Shown one piece after another: positions 1-11,501 of a stretch of 64,000 nt of DNA. The translations under genes were made by a program, and so were the position numbers. The DNA is from Costus lasius (lineage: Eukaryota; Streptophyta; Magnoliopsida; Zingiberales; Costaceae), in the NCBI GenBank assembly GCA_027563935.2, contig CM050446.2:28833501-28897500 (forward strand), in the 5' to 3' direction. The notes below the pieces were generated by a model. The model searched no databases. It was not told the origin of the DNA and was given only the letters and a program-made list of their open reading frames with translations. Position 1 is the first letter of the stretch; each line of letters begins with the position of its first letter.

Positions 1-1123
1 ATGATCCTATAGGAGAGCAACTCGGTTGCTGCTTAGGGTGCTAATTTTCTTGGGAAAGTTTTTCTCTTGAAAAAGGCTAGTGGGAGGAATTTAGACTTGG
101 ATATAGTCCAGGGTCAACCATTCGACACATTTAATCAAAGATGGACTCTGAGCCAGTTATACAGGTTATGGGTAACCTGAGGCTCAGAACATACAGGTTG
201 TACAGGTTGAATCGATTCATCTGGCTTTGACTTATGGGTAACTGCTAACTCAATGTAGAGAATCTTCGTCCTATGGTGCCTGATTGCAGTGGGAGCTTGA
301 TGACATCTCTGGTCTTGTATGTTAGGGACAAACAGATCATCAGAGATGAGGCCCTGATCCTTCACTTGGTGAAGATATGATTAGGAAGTGTCTTGTGATG
401 AATGACTTAGTGGACATCACCAATGTTGTAGGTGTGATAGTTTTTGGATAGGACCAAGAAAACTCCAAGTCCTAAGTCAGATAACATACATCAATGATGG
501 TATGTTATAAACTAGATGTGGTTTATGCCAAGAGCATAACCAATGGATACCAGGTCCAATCCAGGTGCATAGCACTGGATAAGTAGAAAAGAACGTCCTT
601 GGTTCTGCAAAGAACTAGAGGAATGGTTCTTGGTTGGTAGAGATAGGAAAAGCTTGTTGTATTGAGTTACACTTGATAGCTTGTTCCAGTCTGACCTTGA
701 TCGTAGCATCAACTTTGTGTCTGATAGTGAAGGAAGCTGTGAAAGGCTTCGTGATGGACTACCATCATCTCCAATTGAAGGCAGAGTATGTTATGGCTTC
801 TATGATGCTGTTTGGATATGAGAGTTCTACTTTGAACTTCAAGTGGTTGTCATGTGGTTATTGGTAGCTATTTGTGAGCACAAAGGAGCAATAACACATG
901 ACAGAAAAACCATGGTTTCACCTAAAGATCTAGACACATACTCGAGCGCTTCCACCTAGTCTCGGAGACAGAGGTGTTGTTGTGAGATTGCAGATATATA
1001 CACCGAGACAGTCAAAATAGGCCCACTGACTGATGCTCTGGTGCAGCAGGAGCGTGGCAAGTCTGATTGAGGACGTGTTGATTGAAGTGACTCAATAACA
1101 GGGTCCTAGTGCAAATGGGAGAT
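1..1123 (+). pseudogene. Decayed Ty1/copia pol remnant (D1), RT end and RNase H
   Basis: Remnant of a copia polyprotein with many stops and frame changes. Around 505-560 translation gives a VVYA-KSIT-NGYQ pattern corresponding to the end of a copia reverse transcriptase, near 690 DSLFQSDLD precedes RNase H, and 780-800 reads AEYVMAS, matching EAEYVAAS of the RNase H domain. Positions 870-1060 align by eye with the RNase H tail of D2 near 62210-62400, including the VQQ before the polypurine tract. Bases 90-115 (LDLDIVQ) resemble the integrase tail of D2. The stretch 118-505 was not assigned and is too short for a full RT. The start lies outside the window. Confidence 0.7.
1112..1123 (+). promoter_or_regulatory. 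Polypurine tract of copia D1
   Basis: CAAATGGGAGAT immediately precedes an LTR starting TGTTAGTG. It is the plus-strand priming site and matches CAAGTGGGAGAT at 62454-62465 in D2. Confidence 0.7.
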
Positions 1124-1242
1124 TGTTAGTGTATATGCCCTAGGATCTATGGTTAGTCCGATATGTGTCACATTCATTTGTGGTATATATTTTGGCATGG
1201 TCGTTGTTATGCATTCCGTACATCTGTGTCATATGTACATTT
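1124..1242 (+). repeat. 3' LTR fragment of copia D1
   Basis: Starts TGTTAGTGTATATGCCCT, the same start as the D2 3' LTR at 62466. After about 119 bp it stops at a sequence starting TGTTGGGAAACC, so the LTR is truncated or interrupted there. Confidence 0.65.
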
Positions 1243-1925
1243 TGTTGGGAAACCCCGGGGATATTTTACAATTTTCACAGAGAATACAATACATGCACAG
1301 CGGAATAATATCCCGAAACAGGCTGGTCCCAAAAACCCAGTGAAGATCGTCTTGCGAGGGGGTCGACACGATGAGATAGAAAATACCTTAGGAGCAAGAT
1401 GAGGCCGATGTTGAGGTAGGCGCCCAAGCGTACGCCCTCTACAGTCTCACACACACGGATTCCTCGAGCTCTCTTCTTCCTCACCCGGTGCTAGCCTCGG
1501 GAAGAAGATCCAAGCCTTTGTGTCACCTTCTTCTAACCTTGTGCCACCTCCAAGGATGTTGCGCCAATGGAAGAAGGATGGAGAAGAAGAAGCCGCCAAG
1601 GAGAAGTCCTTCTTGCACCAAGAGGAGGAGGAGAAGACTTGCTTGCGGCCTTGTGGAAGAGATTGTGCTAATGTCTTCTTCCTCTCGCCCTTGAAGTTGC
1701 TCACGCCAACTTCAAGACTTGCTCTCGCATATCATGTCATGGATAGAGGCAAGGGGTGGAAAGAGGTATATAATAGGTGCAATGCATGAAGGATAAGTCG
1801 GCTAGGGCAAAGGTAAGTGGGCGACTAGGGTTTGAAGCAAGGAAAGACTCCCAGTCCTTTCCATAAGCACCTAGCCCTCTTCCATATGCGCTTAGGGCTT
1901 TCCATACAAATCCCTTAGGCCATAT
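1243..1925 (+). repeat. Unassigned LTR-like segment (G)
   Basis: Starts TGTTGGGAAACCCCGGGG, a typical LTR 5' end, inside the D1 LTR. A TATATAATA box candidate lies at 1767-1775. No coding domain is visible; short open frames on both strands overlap each other and look random. It is the host DNA into which C inserted and probably resumes at 39883 after C. No matching second LTR, primer-binding site or terminal CA is present in the window, so solo LTR versus truncated element cannot be decided. Confidence 0.4.
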
Positions 1926-2312
1926 TGTCAGGGATCGGAGGAGTTTGGGTGTAATTGCTATGTTACCCGACCCTGATGCTGTCTTTTTGTGTAAGACTTA
2001 GGGGATAGGTAGATCCATGTAAAAACAGGGTTTGGCACATGTGTGCCATGTGTTTTGGTCTTTGGGGTTGTGATGCACTCGGGGGACTGTCCAGGGGCAT
2101 GTACATGTGAGTGGGGGACTGTGTTTTCACAAGTACTCCAGGATGGGGGGCTCAAATGTGTAAAATTAGCCTACCTAACCCTTGTGAAGCCTTCTACTCA
2201 CACCCCTTAGATTGTGTACTTGGTGTAGTATTGAGAGGGGTGGTAGTGCCTTGGTTAAATGCAGTCTTGTGATCCCATGCAAGTATAAAATTGCAAGGTT
2301 CCACACACCTGC
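1926..2312 (+). repeat. 5' LTR of C, left part
   Basis: Matches the first 387 bp of the 3' LTR at 39202. Contains a TATAAAA box candidate at 2284-2290. Cut by A1 after CCTGC (2308-2312). Confidence 0.9.
2284..2290 (+). promoter_or_regulatory. TATA box candidate in C LTR
   Basis: TATAAAA about 28 bp upstream of the A1 insertion point. The 3' LTR copy has lost one A (TATAAAT). A1 inserted just downstream and would separate this promoter from C gag. Confidence 0.45.
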
Positions 2313-2897
2313 TGTGACGACCTGGGTGTGCAGGGTACACACCCAGACCCCTCTGCATACTCATAGGGGTTATGAGCAGGGAGAGACCCTCATCTTGGGG
2401 TGAGGCCTGATGTAGAAGGGGGCAAAAACCACAAAGAAATGTGTTAAGATGTTGCATGGAACACTTAGCAAAAATTTAGCCTTGTACAGGAGTGTGCAAG
2501 CAAAGAGGAAAAAAAAATGTGGCATGGGTGAGTCTCGAACCCATGACCAAGAGGAGTGCTAGTTCTTATGTTGCATGGGATGGCCAACCCGAGCTTGGGT
2601 CATTCGCTGATATGGAGCATTGGCGCATCCTCTTAAAGTCTCCATTGGCTTCACAGATCTCAGAGCAGCCATGGAGGGCTGATGGAGCTTGGGCACAAAT
2701 GAGATTAGGGGGCAGCCCTAATCGTGAGAAAGGAAGACATCCGAGATTGTGTGTTGCGGCTGCTGCTCACTTGGGCGATTTGAGAGGCGATCTTCATCAC
2801 CTCCGGCCAGCCTTCTCCACCCTCTTTTCCGGTGAACTTTGAGGGATCTTTGGGGTGTCCAAAGGTTGCGGCAACCTGCTGGGGTGCCGTGTCTTGG
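2313..2897 (+). repeat. 5' LTR of A1, left part
   Basis: First 585 bp of the 1704-bp LTR, including the CTTGG target copy at 2893-2897. Interrupted by A2. Confidence 0.9.
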
Positions 2898-3084
2898 TGT
2901 GACGACCTGGGTGTGCGGGGTACACACCCAGACCCCTCTGCATACTCATAGAGGTTATGAGCAGGGAGAGACCCTCATTTTGGGGTGAGGCCTGATGTAG
3001 AAGGGGGCAAAACCAATAATAAATGGATTAAGATGTTTTGCATGGACCATGGAGGAGCATGGGACACTTAGCAAAAATTATAGC

Positions 3085-3146
3085 CTTGTACAGGAGTGTA
3101 CAAGCACAGAAAAAAAAATATGGCATGGGTGAGTCTCGAACCCATG
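3085..3146 (+). promoter_or_regulatory. Conserved double-dyad block in A/E-family LTRs
   Basis: Perfect hairpin CTTGTACA-GGAG-TGTACAAG (3085-3104), an A-run, then CATGGGT/ACCCATG arms around a 9-nt loop (3124-3130, 3140-3146). On the opposite strand the second dyad carries GGGTTCGAGACTC, close to the RNA polymerase III B box. The same block recurs in all A LTRs and, diverged, in E LTRs. Function unknown. Confidence 0.5.
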
Positions 3147-4176
3147 ACCCAGGAGAGTGCTAATGCTTATGTTTCATGGAATGGCCAACCCGAGCATGGG
3201 TCATTTGCTGATATGAGGCATTGGCGCATCCTCTTATACTCTTCATTGGCTTCACCAATCTCAAAGCACAATCGAAGGGCTGATGAGCTTGGGCGTAAGT
3301 GAAGCAAATCGAATTAGGGGAAAACCCTAATCGGCAGCAAAATCCATCCGAGACTTGGAGACTTGCGGCTGCTATCTCTTGGGGCGATTTGGAGGCGACA
3401 ACCACCATCTCCGGCCAGCTCTTCCATCTTCTTCCTCTCCGGCGAGGTTGAAGGACCTTTGGGTGGCCAAAGGGTGCGGCATCAGCTGTGGTGTTGTGTC
3501 TTGGAGGAGATCCGCAAGGAGGAGAAGCAGCCCACTCTCGGCAGCTTGTGAGCAGCAGCTTCTCCACCACTTCCACCTCCATTCCGGCGAGCTTTGGAGG
3601 CTCCTTGAGCTTCAAGGAGTGCGGCATCTTGAGGGGTGCTGAGTCTTGGAGTGGAGCAGCAACAAGTGGGAGGAGAATCCCCACTTTCGGTTCACTTGGA
3701 GCAGCAGCCTACAGCAGCTTGTTCCGGCCATCTCCACCTTCATTTCCGGCCACCTTGAGGGTGCTTGAGCTGAGGGGAGGTGACCACCTGCTGGTGGGGC
3801 GACATTGGAGAGGAGGCAGCAGGTTGAGGGTGCTCTATCACCTTCAGCCACTAGGGGAAAGGAGTTCCCCTTCTCACAGCAGCTAGGGGATAGTGTTCCC
3901 CTTGCATTCAGCTTGGTTGGTGACTTCGGGGCAGCAGCTTGGGCGGCTTGTGGAGGACACTTCCGGCGGTCCAAGGGTGGTTTCCGGCGAAGGGCAACCG
4001 AGGCTATCTTGTACACACCGCTCCCAAAGGTCGGGCGACCTTTGGAGGTATAACTTTACTTGCTTACTAGATTTCTAGGGATAGCTTGTAACTTGTGTAA
4101 GAACTGCTGTGTAGTGTAAGTGTGAGGTTTTTGATCCCTCAGCCCACATTGGGTAGTGGAGGGGTTTTCCTCACTT

Positions 4177-4185
4177 TTATATATC
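4177..4185 (+). promoter_or_regulatory. TATA box candidate in A-family LTR
   Basis: TTATATATC after a CCTCAC motif; A3 LTRs keep the same context on the other strand. Likely core promoter of the element. Confidence 0.45.
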
Positions 4186-4741
4186 ATTGTGTACTGCCTG
4201 GCCAGCTGAGGCCTCGGTGTGATTAGGGGCGGGCGCACCTACTCTATAGGGCGTTCCCTCCTTGTGGTGTAGTGGTCGATATACTGCTTAGGATCGGGGC
4301 ATATGTCTAGTGCCCGACTATTGCATTGCCTGTGATTCTGGTGTGTGTACTTACACAGGGCGCTACGTATTAAGGACGGTCCTTGAGAGGCATATTGGGT
4401 TGAGGAGCAACGTGTGCTGCCCACCCGCCGTTCATTGACGTAGGTCTAGGGCTAGGAGAAGATTAGGCCCAGACCATCAGACATCAGTCGGGAGCACAGT
4501 GATCCACAGAGCACAGAGACATTTGATCAGGGCACGGACTTCCCATCAGGGGATCGAGGGGTTTGAGTTGGTCCGCAGACGATCTTAGACTTCCGCATCG
4601 CGCACGTGCATAGAGCGCGTGTATTTGAGTGTTAGGCTGACGGGTTGTGCATTGTGTAATCCTTGATACCCGGGGTTACACCGTGTGCAAGTCGTGCCAT
4701 CACCCTCAATTTACACAGCGAAAAATTGGGGCGTGACAGTT

Positions 4742-4752
4742 TGGTATCAGAG
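4742..4752 (+). promoter_or_regulatory. Primer-binding site of A2
   Basis: TGGTATCAGAG matches the 3' end of initiator Met-tRNA for 11 nt, then GGCC replaces GCC. It lies 3 bp after the LTR. Confidence 0.85.
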
Positions 4753-4989
4753 GCCACACGTGACTAGATTGATATCAGATTCTACAGCGTACCCGGAACA
4801 ACTACGACAACTCAACCTGACAAGCAGTGGTTGTTTGTGACACCGAGATATAGACGTGAGTCGTCGTACTGTTTGGGAGTTGCGTACGTCGGTGCTTAGA
4901 GCCGGGGCATAAATCCTCAGTTACGCGACTTATCGATCAGTTTCGGGGTCCGTTCAACCGTCAGCACAGTTCACCCATCACAGCACCAG

Positions 4990-6084
4990 ATGGCAGAGAC
5001 AGGGATTTCAGAGTTACCAGAGTTGCTTGATCTGGATGAGAGGTTCACCAGATTAGAGCATGCAGTTGGGATTGAGGAGGGTGAATGGCATGGAGATCCA
5101 CTGGCTGAGCGGATGCAGACGCTCAGGGAACTCCTTCTGCATCATGAGCATGTTAGTGATGCCAGAGTCCAAAGGCTAGAGTCTACTGTAGAGACTCTAA
5201 CAGCGGAGATAGCCATGTTGAAGCTAGCCTTAGCCCAGGTAGCTTCAAACCCACCTACACCCACAGCTGGGGTTATGCCTTCACCTCCGGTGGTGAAGCG
5301 CCATATACCCGACCCTTCTACCTTTGGAGGAGCTAGGGTAGCGAAGGAGTTGGAAAACTTTCTGTTTGACATGGAGCACTACTTTAAAGCTGCTCGGGTG
5401 CCAGAAGAGGACAAAATAGAAGTTTGTGCATCGTTCCTCACTGGAGATGCCAAAGTCTGGTGGAGGACTTCTGTAGCCCCGATGACCGAGGGAGAGCATC
5501 CCGAGGTTGTGTCGTGGGAGGATCTGAAGTTAGAGATGAGAGCTCAATTTCGGCCTGCGAACACCCTATTTACTGCTCGCATGCAATTCAGAAACTTGAG
5601 ACAGACAGGCACTGTAAGAGAATATGTTAAGCAATTTGCCACATTGCTTTTGGAAATCCCCAACATGAGTGAGGAAGAAAAGTTTATCTCATTTCTTGGA
5701 GGTCTTCAAGATTGGGCACTGTTAGAGCTTAGAAGACAAGGGGTGACCACTTACAGAGATGCAGTGGTAGCTGCAGATGCCTTGTTAGATATGAGAGGTA
5801 CTAGACCTCAAGCTGGGGGAGTGACTTCTTCATCTTCCCATACCCGTGTGCCAGACAAGGGTAAGAAGAAGTACGTCCCCAAATACAAGCAAAAGAGTAA
5901 AGTTCCAGTTCCTCAGACTCATCAGAAGCTAGTAGTGCAGAAAAAGAGGAATGAGTCTAGTCCCAAGAGGAAACTGGCTTGTTTTGTTTGCAATGGCCCT
6001 CACGTGATGAGGGATTGTCCTACAAAAAGAGCAATAGCTGCGGTCCTAGCAGATAAGAAGGACGCAGGAAAAGAAGATTCATAG
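4990..6084 (+). CDS. gag: Gag of A2 (chromovirus capsid-nucleocapsid)
   Basis: 364 residues from ATG 4990. Residues about 110-270 form the Ty3-type gag core (VAKELENFLFDMEHYF, LTGDAKVWWRT, EYVKQF), the capsid precursor that assembles virus-like particles. A basic stretch leads to the nucleocapsid knuckle [13 protein letters not shown], which has CX2CX3HX4C spacing, one residue shorter than the usual CX2CX4HX4C. The frame ends at TAG 6082-6084, where A1 has CAG at the same place, so this is a mutation and not the natural gag end: the family makes a single gag-pol frame. The first 100 residues include a coiled-coil-like region (RVQRLESTVETLTAEIAML). Confidence 0.88.
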   Translation: MAETGISELPELLDLDERFTRLEHAVGIEEGEWHGDPLAERMQTLRELLLHHEHVSDARVQRLESTVETLTAEIAMLKLALAQVASNPPTPTAGVMPSPPVVKRHIPDPSTFGGARVAKELENFLFDMEHYFKAARVPEEDKIEVCASFLTGDAKVWWRTSVAPMTEGEHPEVVSWEDLKLEMRAQFRPANTLFTARMQFRNLRQTGTVREYVKQFATLLLEIPNMSEEEKFISFLGGLQDWALLELRRQGVTTYRDAVVAADALLDMRGTRPQAGGVTSSSSHTRVPDKGKKKYVPKYKQKSKVPVPQTHQKLVVQKKRNESSPKRKLACFVCNGPHVMRDCPTKRAIAAVLADKKDAGKEDS

Positions 6085-7017
6085 GGGTTTGCATCTGTTA
6101 ACCCATTGGTTATTGCAAATGTGTCAGTGAGATCTTCCCCACTGATGTATACGAATATCAGCCTGAACGGAGTAGAAATTGCAGCCATGGTGGATACTGG
6201 GGCCACTCACTTATTTGTTGCAGATAGGTTGCGAGAGCAACTTAAGCTGAAGACGTCGACCAGTAACACCCATGTGAAAACAGTCAATGCTGAGGCGAGA
6301 AAAGCTATGGGCATATCCTATGATGTCCCGGTGAAGATGGGACCTTGGAGTGGGAAGTGCACCGTTCTGGTTACTCAGTTAGATGTGTTTGATGTCATTG
6401 TGGGCATGGACCTTTTGAGAAGAGCAAAAGCCACCCCAATGCCACATCTCAACAGTTTGTTAGTACTGGATGAAAAGAATCCTTGTTTCATCCCTTGCTT
6501 TACTGGGATGAAAGAGGAGAAGAAGAAAGCGAAGGAGAAGGAGCTCACTCCTACCTCCCTAGCAAATGGAGTGAGGCATGGTGCTTCCACCTATCTTGCT
6601 CATATCAGAATAGTGGAAGACCATCCCCAGGTGGATTCAGATCCTAGACCAGTTATGAGGGATGTGAGGGAACTGGCCACTTCCTCCAGTTCTCGTAGCA
6701 GAAAAGGAAAAGAAGTCATTATGGGGGCTGCTGAAACTTCATTAGAGAGCATATTGACATCAGTACCACGTTCTGTTGGAGCTTTGTTGAAAGAGTATGC
6801 AGATGTTATCCCACCAGAGATGCCCAAGGTACTGCCTCCCAGGAGAGACATAGATCACCAAATTGAGTTAATCCCTGGAGCAGTACCCCCAGCACAGCCT
6901 CCCTACCGCATGCCACCGCTAGAACTGGCAGAGCTTAGAAAACAGTTGAATGAGCTCTTAGAGTCAGGGTACATCCAACCCTCAAAGGCACCGTATGGAG
7001 CACCTGTCCTGTTCTAA
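6085..7017 (+). pseudogene. pol: Protease and start of RT of A2
   Basis: In frame with gag, between two nonsense codons. The retropepsin active site VDTGATH is at about 6190-6210 (DTG 6193-6201) and the flap-side motif [10 protein letters not shown] follows near 6400. After a charged linker the RT N-terminus begins ([38 protein letters not shown]). It ends at TAA 7015-7017; A1 has CAA there (LFQKKKDGS), so the stop is a C-to-T change. In an intact copy this would be cut from the gag-pol precursor. Confidence 0.85.
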
Positions 7018-8136
7018 AAGAAGAAAGATGGGAGCTTGCGCATGTGCGTAGATTATAGAGCACTAAACAAAGTCACAGTGCGCAATGCCTATCCCATCCC
7101 GCTGATTCAAGATCTGTTGCATAGATTGGCAAATGCCAAAATCTTCAGTAAATTGGACTTGAGATCAGGATATTGGCAGGTGCGCATTGCTGAGGGGGAT
7201 GAGCCAAAGACTACTTGTGTCACGCGGTACGGCTCGTTTGAGTTCATGGTGATGCCTTTTGGACTCACTAATGCTCCTGCTACTTTTTGCAACCTCATGA
7301 ACAATATCCTAAATCCATTTTTGGATAAGTTCGTGGTGGTGTATCTTGATGATATAGTGGTATATTCATCTGATCTGAAGGAGCACGAGAAGCATCTGAA
7401 GCAAGTTCTGCAAGTACTCCGAGATAACAAGTTGTATCTAAAGGCAGAGAAGTGTGAGTTTGCCCAGACCGAAATCCAGTTTTTAGGACATGTTGTGTCC
7501 CAAGGCAGTGTGAGGATGGATAATGACAAGATTAAGGCCATTTGGGATTGGCCTAGTCCTTCCAATGTGACTCAGCTGCGATCTTTTCTGGGTCTGGCAA
7601 ACTTCTACCGTAGATTCATCATGGGATACTCAAAGGTAGTGGCACCTTTGACAGATTTGCTCAGAAAGGACAAGACTTGGTGTTGGGAGGATACACACCA
7701 AGAAGCTTTTGAGACTCTGAAGAAGCTGGTAACTTCAGAGCCCGTGCTTAAATTACCAGATTTCTCACAAGGGTTTGAAGTGCACACTGATGCTTCAGAC
7801 CGTGCTCTAGGCGGAGTATTAGTTCAGGATGGCAGACCTGTAGCCTATGAGAGCAGAAAGCTGAAAGCAGCTGAGCTAAATTACTCTGCACACGAGAAAG
7901 AAATGCTAGCTGTCGTCCACTGTCTCAGATTGTGGCATATCTACCTTCTGGGGAGTCATTTCATAGTGAAGACTGATAACATTGCTAACACTTTCTTCCA
8001 GACTAAGAAGAAATTGTCAGCCAGGCAGGCCCGTTGGCAAGAACTCCTAGCGGAATTTGACTTCAGTTGGGAGCATAAACCGGCAAGTGTCATCAGGTCC
8101 CAGATGCCCTCAGTAGGATCAGCACTGTTGCGATGA
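7018..8136 (+). pseudogene. pol: Reverse transcriptase and RNase H of A2
   Basis: Continues the same frame. RT palm motifs are clear: [30 protein letters not shown] and the catalytic YLDD at 7342-7353. RNase H follows, with [13 protein letters not shown], the EKEML glutamate and KTDN. Near 8083 one G is missing compared with A1 (CCGGC against CCGGGC), shifting the frame, so translation runs into the stop at 8134-8136. The domain set is complete but cut off from integrase. Confidence 0.88.
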
Positions 8137-9638
8137 TATGCGCACTTTCGAGAGCAGAAGGAAAGATCTTTCAGTATCTTAAACAGACCGCCAGTACTGA
8201 TAAAGCCTACCAGAAGCTTGTAGCACAGATCCGAGAGGGGACAGTGCGCAGATTTTACGTAGATGAGGATGGCCTTATCATGGCTCAGGGTGGCAGAACT
8301 TATGTTCCTGCTTCTGGGGACATTCTTTTTGGCCTAATGAGGGAGTTCCATGATACTGTATGGGCCGGACATCCAGGTGGTCACAGGATGTATGCGCTGC
8401 TCAGAAGAGGTTGGTTCTGGCCAGGAATGAAGTCTGATGTAGAGCACTTTGTGAGAACCTGTCTGATCTGTCAGCAGGACAAAATTGAGAGACGATTGGA
8501 GGCAGGTCTTCTCCAGCCATTGCCCACACCTGCTAGACCATTCATTTCAGTGTCGATGGACTTTATCACTCACTTTCCAGTCTTTGATGGACTTGGTTCT
8601 GTGTTGGTGATAGTGGACAGATTTTCGAAGTATGCTATATTTGTGGCGGCTCCTGAGGAGTGCTCAGCTGAGGTGACCGCCAACCTGTTCTTTCAGCACG
8701 TGGTGAAGCACTTTGGCTTACCACGGGACATTATCAGTGATAGAGACACCCGCTTTACTAGGAGATTTTGGGGGTCTTTGTTTAAGAAGCTGGGAACAGA
8801 CTTGAAAATGTCCACCGCTTTTCACTCCCAGACAGATGGGCAGACCGAGCGCATCAATGCTATGGTAGAAGAATACTTGAGGCACTTTGTTTCTGCGACT
8901 CAGAGAAACTGGCCATTCTTGCTTGATACGGCCCAGTTTGCTTATAATATACAAGTGTCGTCAGCTACGGGAAAGAGTCCATTCGAGATGGTTCTAGGAT
9001 ATCAACCAGCTACCCCGGTTGATAATCTGGCTAGTGGAGCAAGCAGTCGGAATAAGGCTGCGAATCAATATGTCAAGGACCGCATAGAGCTCTGGGAAGA
9101 AGCTCAGGATAGCTTGAGGAAAGCGTCCAACCGTATGGTTAAGTATGCAAACAGACATAGGCGTCATGTGGAGTTTGAGGTAGGTGATTTGGTGCTCCTC
9201 AAACTCACTCCTCAGATGTGGAGAAAAATAGTGGCAGGCACTGTTCACAGAGGGCTAGTACCCAAATATGAAGGACCATTCACAGTCATCAAGAGTGTGG
9301 GTACAGTAGCCTATAAGTTGAACCTGCCAAAGCATTACAAACTGCATCCCACATTCCATGTTAGTTTCCTCAAGAAATTTCACTCAGATGATCTGCATCC
9401 TGAGCGACAGCAAGTAAGAAGAAAGCCAGCCCGTGGCTCTGTAGAGTTTGCAAAGCAGCCTCTTAAAATCCTGAATCATCGAATATATGGTTGGAGTGGA
9501 AAAGGACAGAAGGCTGAAATGTTAGTGCAGTGGCAGGGCGAGGCTGAGGAGGATGCTACTTGGGAAAAGATGGCTGACCTTGAACAATTTCACTGGTTGT
9601 TCAAGAGATACGAGGAAGCCCTCGGGGGCGAGGTCTAG
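8133..9638 (+). pseudogene. pol: Integrase and chromodomain of A2
   Basis: Open for 501 codons in the shifted frame. Domains in order: HHCC zinc-binding region (HDTVWAGHPGGHRM ... CLICQQDK), catalytic core with SMDFITHFP, ISDRDTRF and GQTERINAMVEE supplying the DDE residues, a C-terminal module, and a chromodomain-like end (EMLVQWQGEAEEDATWE) that places the element among chromoviruses. Integrase would insert the cDNA; the chromodomain is thought to direct it to marked chromatin. The stop TAG at 9636-9638 is the natural end, 8 bp before the polypurine tract. The reading frame itself is undamaged. Confidence 0.9.
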
Positions 9639-9645
9639 GTCAGCT

Positions 9646-9654
9646 GGGGGAGAA
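9646..9654 (+). promoter_or_regulatory. Polypurine tract of A2
   Basis: GGGGGAGAA directly before the 3' LTR; primer site for plus-strand DNA. Confidence 0.85.
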
Positions 9655-11496
9655 TGTGACGACCTAGGTGTGCGGGGTACACACCCAGACCCCTCTGCAT
9701 ACTCATAGAGGTTATGAGCAGGGAGAGACCCTCATTTTGGGGTGAGGCCTGATGTAGAAGGGGGCAAAACCAATAATAAATGGATTAAGATGTTTTGCAT
9801 GGACCATGGAGGAGCATGGGACACTTAGCAAAAATTATAGCCTTGTACAGGAGTGTACAAGCACAGAAAAAAAAATATGGCATGGGTGAGTCTCGAACCC
9901 ATGACCCAGGAGAGTGCTAATGCTTATGTTTCATGGAATGGCCAACCCGAGCATGGGTCATTTGCTGATATGAGGCATTGGCGCATCCTCTTATACTCTT
10001 CATTGGCTTCACCAATCTCAAAGCACAATCGAAGGGCTGATGAGCTTGGGCGTAAGTGAAGCAAATCGAATTAGGGGAAAACCCTAATCGGCAGCAAAAT
10101 CCATCCGAGACTTGGAGACTTGCGGCTGCTATCTCTTGGGGCGATTTGGAGGCGACAACCACCATCTCCGGCCAGCTCTTCCATCTTCTTCCTCTCCGGC
10201 GAGGTTGAAGGACCTTTGGGTGGCCAAAGGGTGCGGCATCAGCTGTGGTGTTGTGTCTTGGAGGAGATCCGCAAGGAGGAGAAGCAGCCCACTCTCGGCA
10301 GCTTGTGAGCAGCAGCTTCTCCACCACTTCCACCTCCATTCCGGCGAGCTTTGGAGGCTCCTTGAGCTTCAAGGAGTGCGGCATCTTGAGGGGTGCTGAG
10401 TCTTGGAGTGGAGCAGCAACAAGTGGGAGGAGAATCCCCACTTTCGGTTCACTTGGAGCAGCAGCCTACAGCAGCTTGTTCCGGCCATCTCCACCTTCAT
10501 TTCCGGCCACCTTGAGGGTGCTTGAGCTGAGGGGAGGTGACCACCTGCTGGTGGGGCGACATTGGAGAGGAGGCAGCAGGTTGAGGGTGCTCTATCACCT
10601 TCAGCCACTAGGGGAAAGGAGTTCCCCTTCTCACAGCAGCTAGGGGATAGTGTTCCCCTTGCATTCAGCTTGGTTGGTGACTTCGGGGCAGCAGCTTGGG
10701 CGGCTTGTGGAGGACACTTCCGGCGGTCCAAGGGTGGTTTCCGGCGAAGGGCAACCGAGGCTATCTTGTACACACCGCTCCCAAAGGTCGGGCGACCTTT
10801 GGAGGTATAACTTTACTTGCTTACTAGATTTCTAGGGATAGCTTGTAACTTGTGTAAGAACTGCTGTGTAGTGTAAGTGTGAGGTTTTTGATCCCTCAGC
10901 CCACATTGGGTAGTGGAGGGGTTTTCCTCACTTTTATATATCATTGTGTACTGCCTGGCCAGCTGAGGCCTCGGTGTGATTAGGGGCGGGCGCACCTACT
11001 CTATAGGGCGTTCCCTCCTTGTGGTGTAGTGGTCGATATACTGCTTAGGATCGGGGCATATGTCTAGTGCCCGACTATTGCATTGCCTGTGATTCTGGTG
11101 TGTGTACTTACACAGGGCGCTACGTATTAAGGACGGTCCTTGAGAGGCATATTGGGTTGAGGAGCAACGTGTGCTGCCCACCCGCCGCTCATTGACGTAG
11201 GTCTAGGGCTAGGAGAAGATTAGGCCCAGACCATCAGACATCAGCCCGGGAGCACAGTGATCCACAGAGCACAGAGACATTTGATCAGGGCACGGACTTC
11301 CCATCCGGGGATCGAGGGGTTTGAGTTGGTCCGCAGACGATCTTAGACTTCTGCATCGCGCACGTGCATAGAGCGCGTGTATTTGAGTGTTAGGCTGACG
11401 GGTTGTGTATTGTGTAATCCTTGATACCCGGGGTTACACCGTGTGCAAGTCGTGCCATCACCCTCAATTTACACAGCGAAAAATTGGGGCGTGACA
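9655..11496 (+). repeat. 3' LTR of A2
   Basis: 1842 bp, nearly identical to 2898-4738; one extra base near 11246. Followed by the CTTGG target copy and the rest of the A1 LTR. Confidence 0.95.
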
Positions 11497-11501
11497 CTTG
11501 G

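Larger units (their letters stand above)
2898..4738 (+). repeat. 5' LTR of A2
   Basis: Begins TGTGACGACC, ends GGGCGTGACA. Holds a stem-loop just inside the left end (CTGGGTGTG/CACACCCAG arms), a conserved hairpin block at 3085-3146 and a TATA candidate at 4177-4185. Open frames on both strands in the GC-rich middle have no recognisable domain. Confidence 0.95.
2898..11496 (+). mobile_element. Ty3/gypsy chromovirus A2, nested in the A1 5' LTR
   Basis: 8599 bp with CTTGG target duplications at 2893-2897 and 11497-11501. LTRs 2898-4738 (1841 bp) and 9655-11496 (1842 bp) differ at about six bases and one indel, so this is among the youngest insertions here. Internal order: primer-binding site, gag, protease, RT, RNase H, integrase, chromodomain, polypurine tract. 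The polyprotein is disabled by two nonsense codons and one single-base deletion. Confidence 0.95.

Noticed and set aside
2492..2842. 116-codon open frame in A1 LTRs (also 26818-27168)
   Set aside because: Lies in the LTR over the hairpin block; starts from a non-ATG codon and lacks a domain.
3160..4053. Overlapping open frames up to 174 codons on both strands in A2 LTRs (repeated at 9917-10810)
   Set aside because: They are GC-rich LTR sequence open in several frames at once, duplicated only because the LTR is, and show no domain.
4742..4755. tRNA-like sequence
   Set aside because: TGGTATCAGAGC segments here and elsewhere are primer-binding sites next to LTRs, not tRNA genes; no cloverleaf follows.
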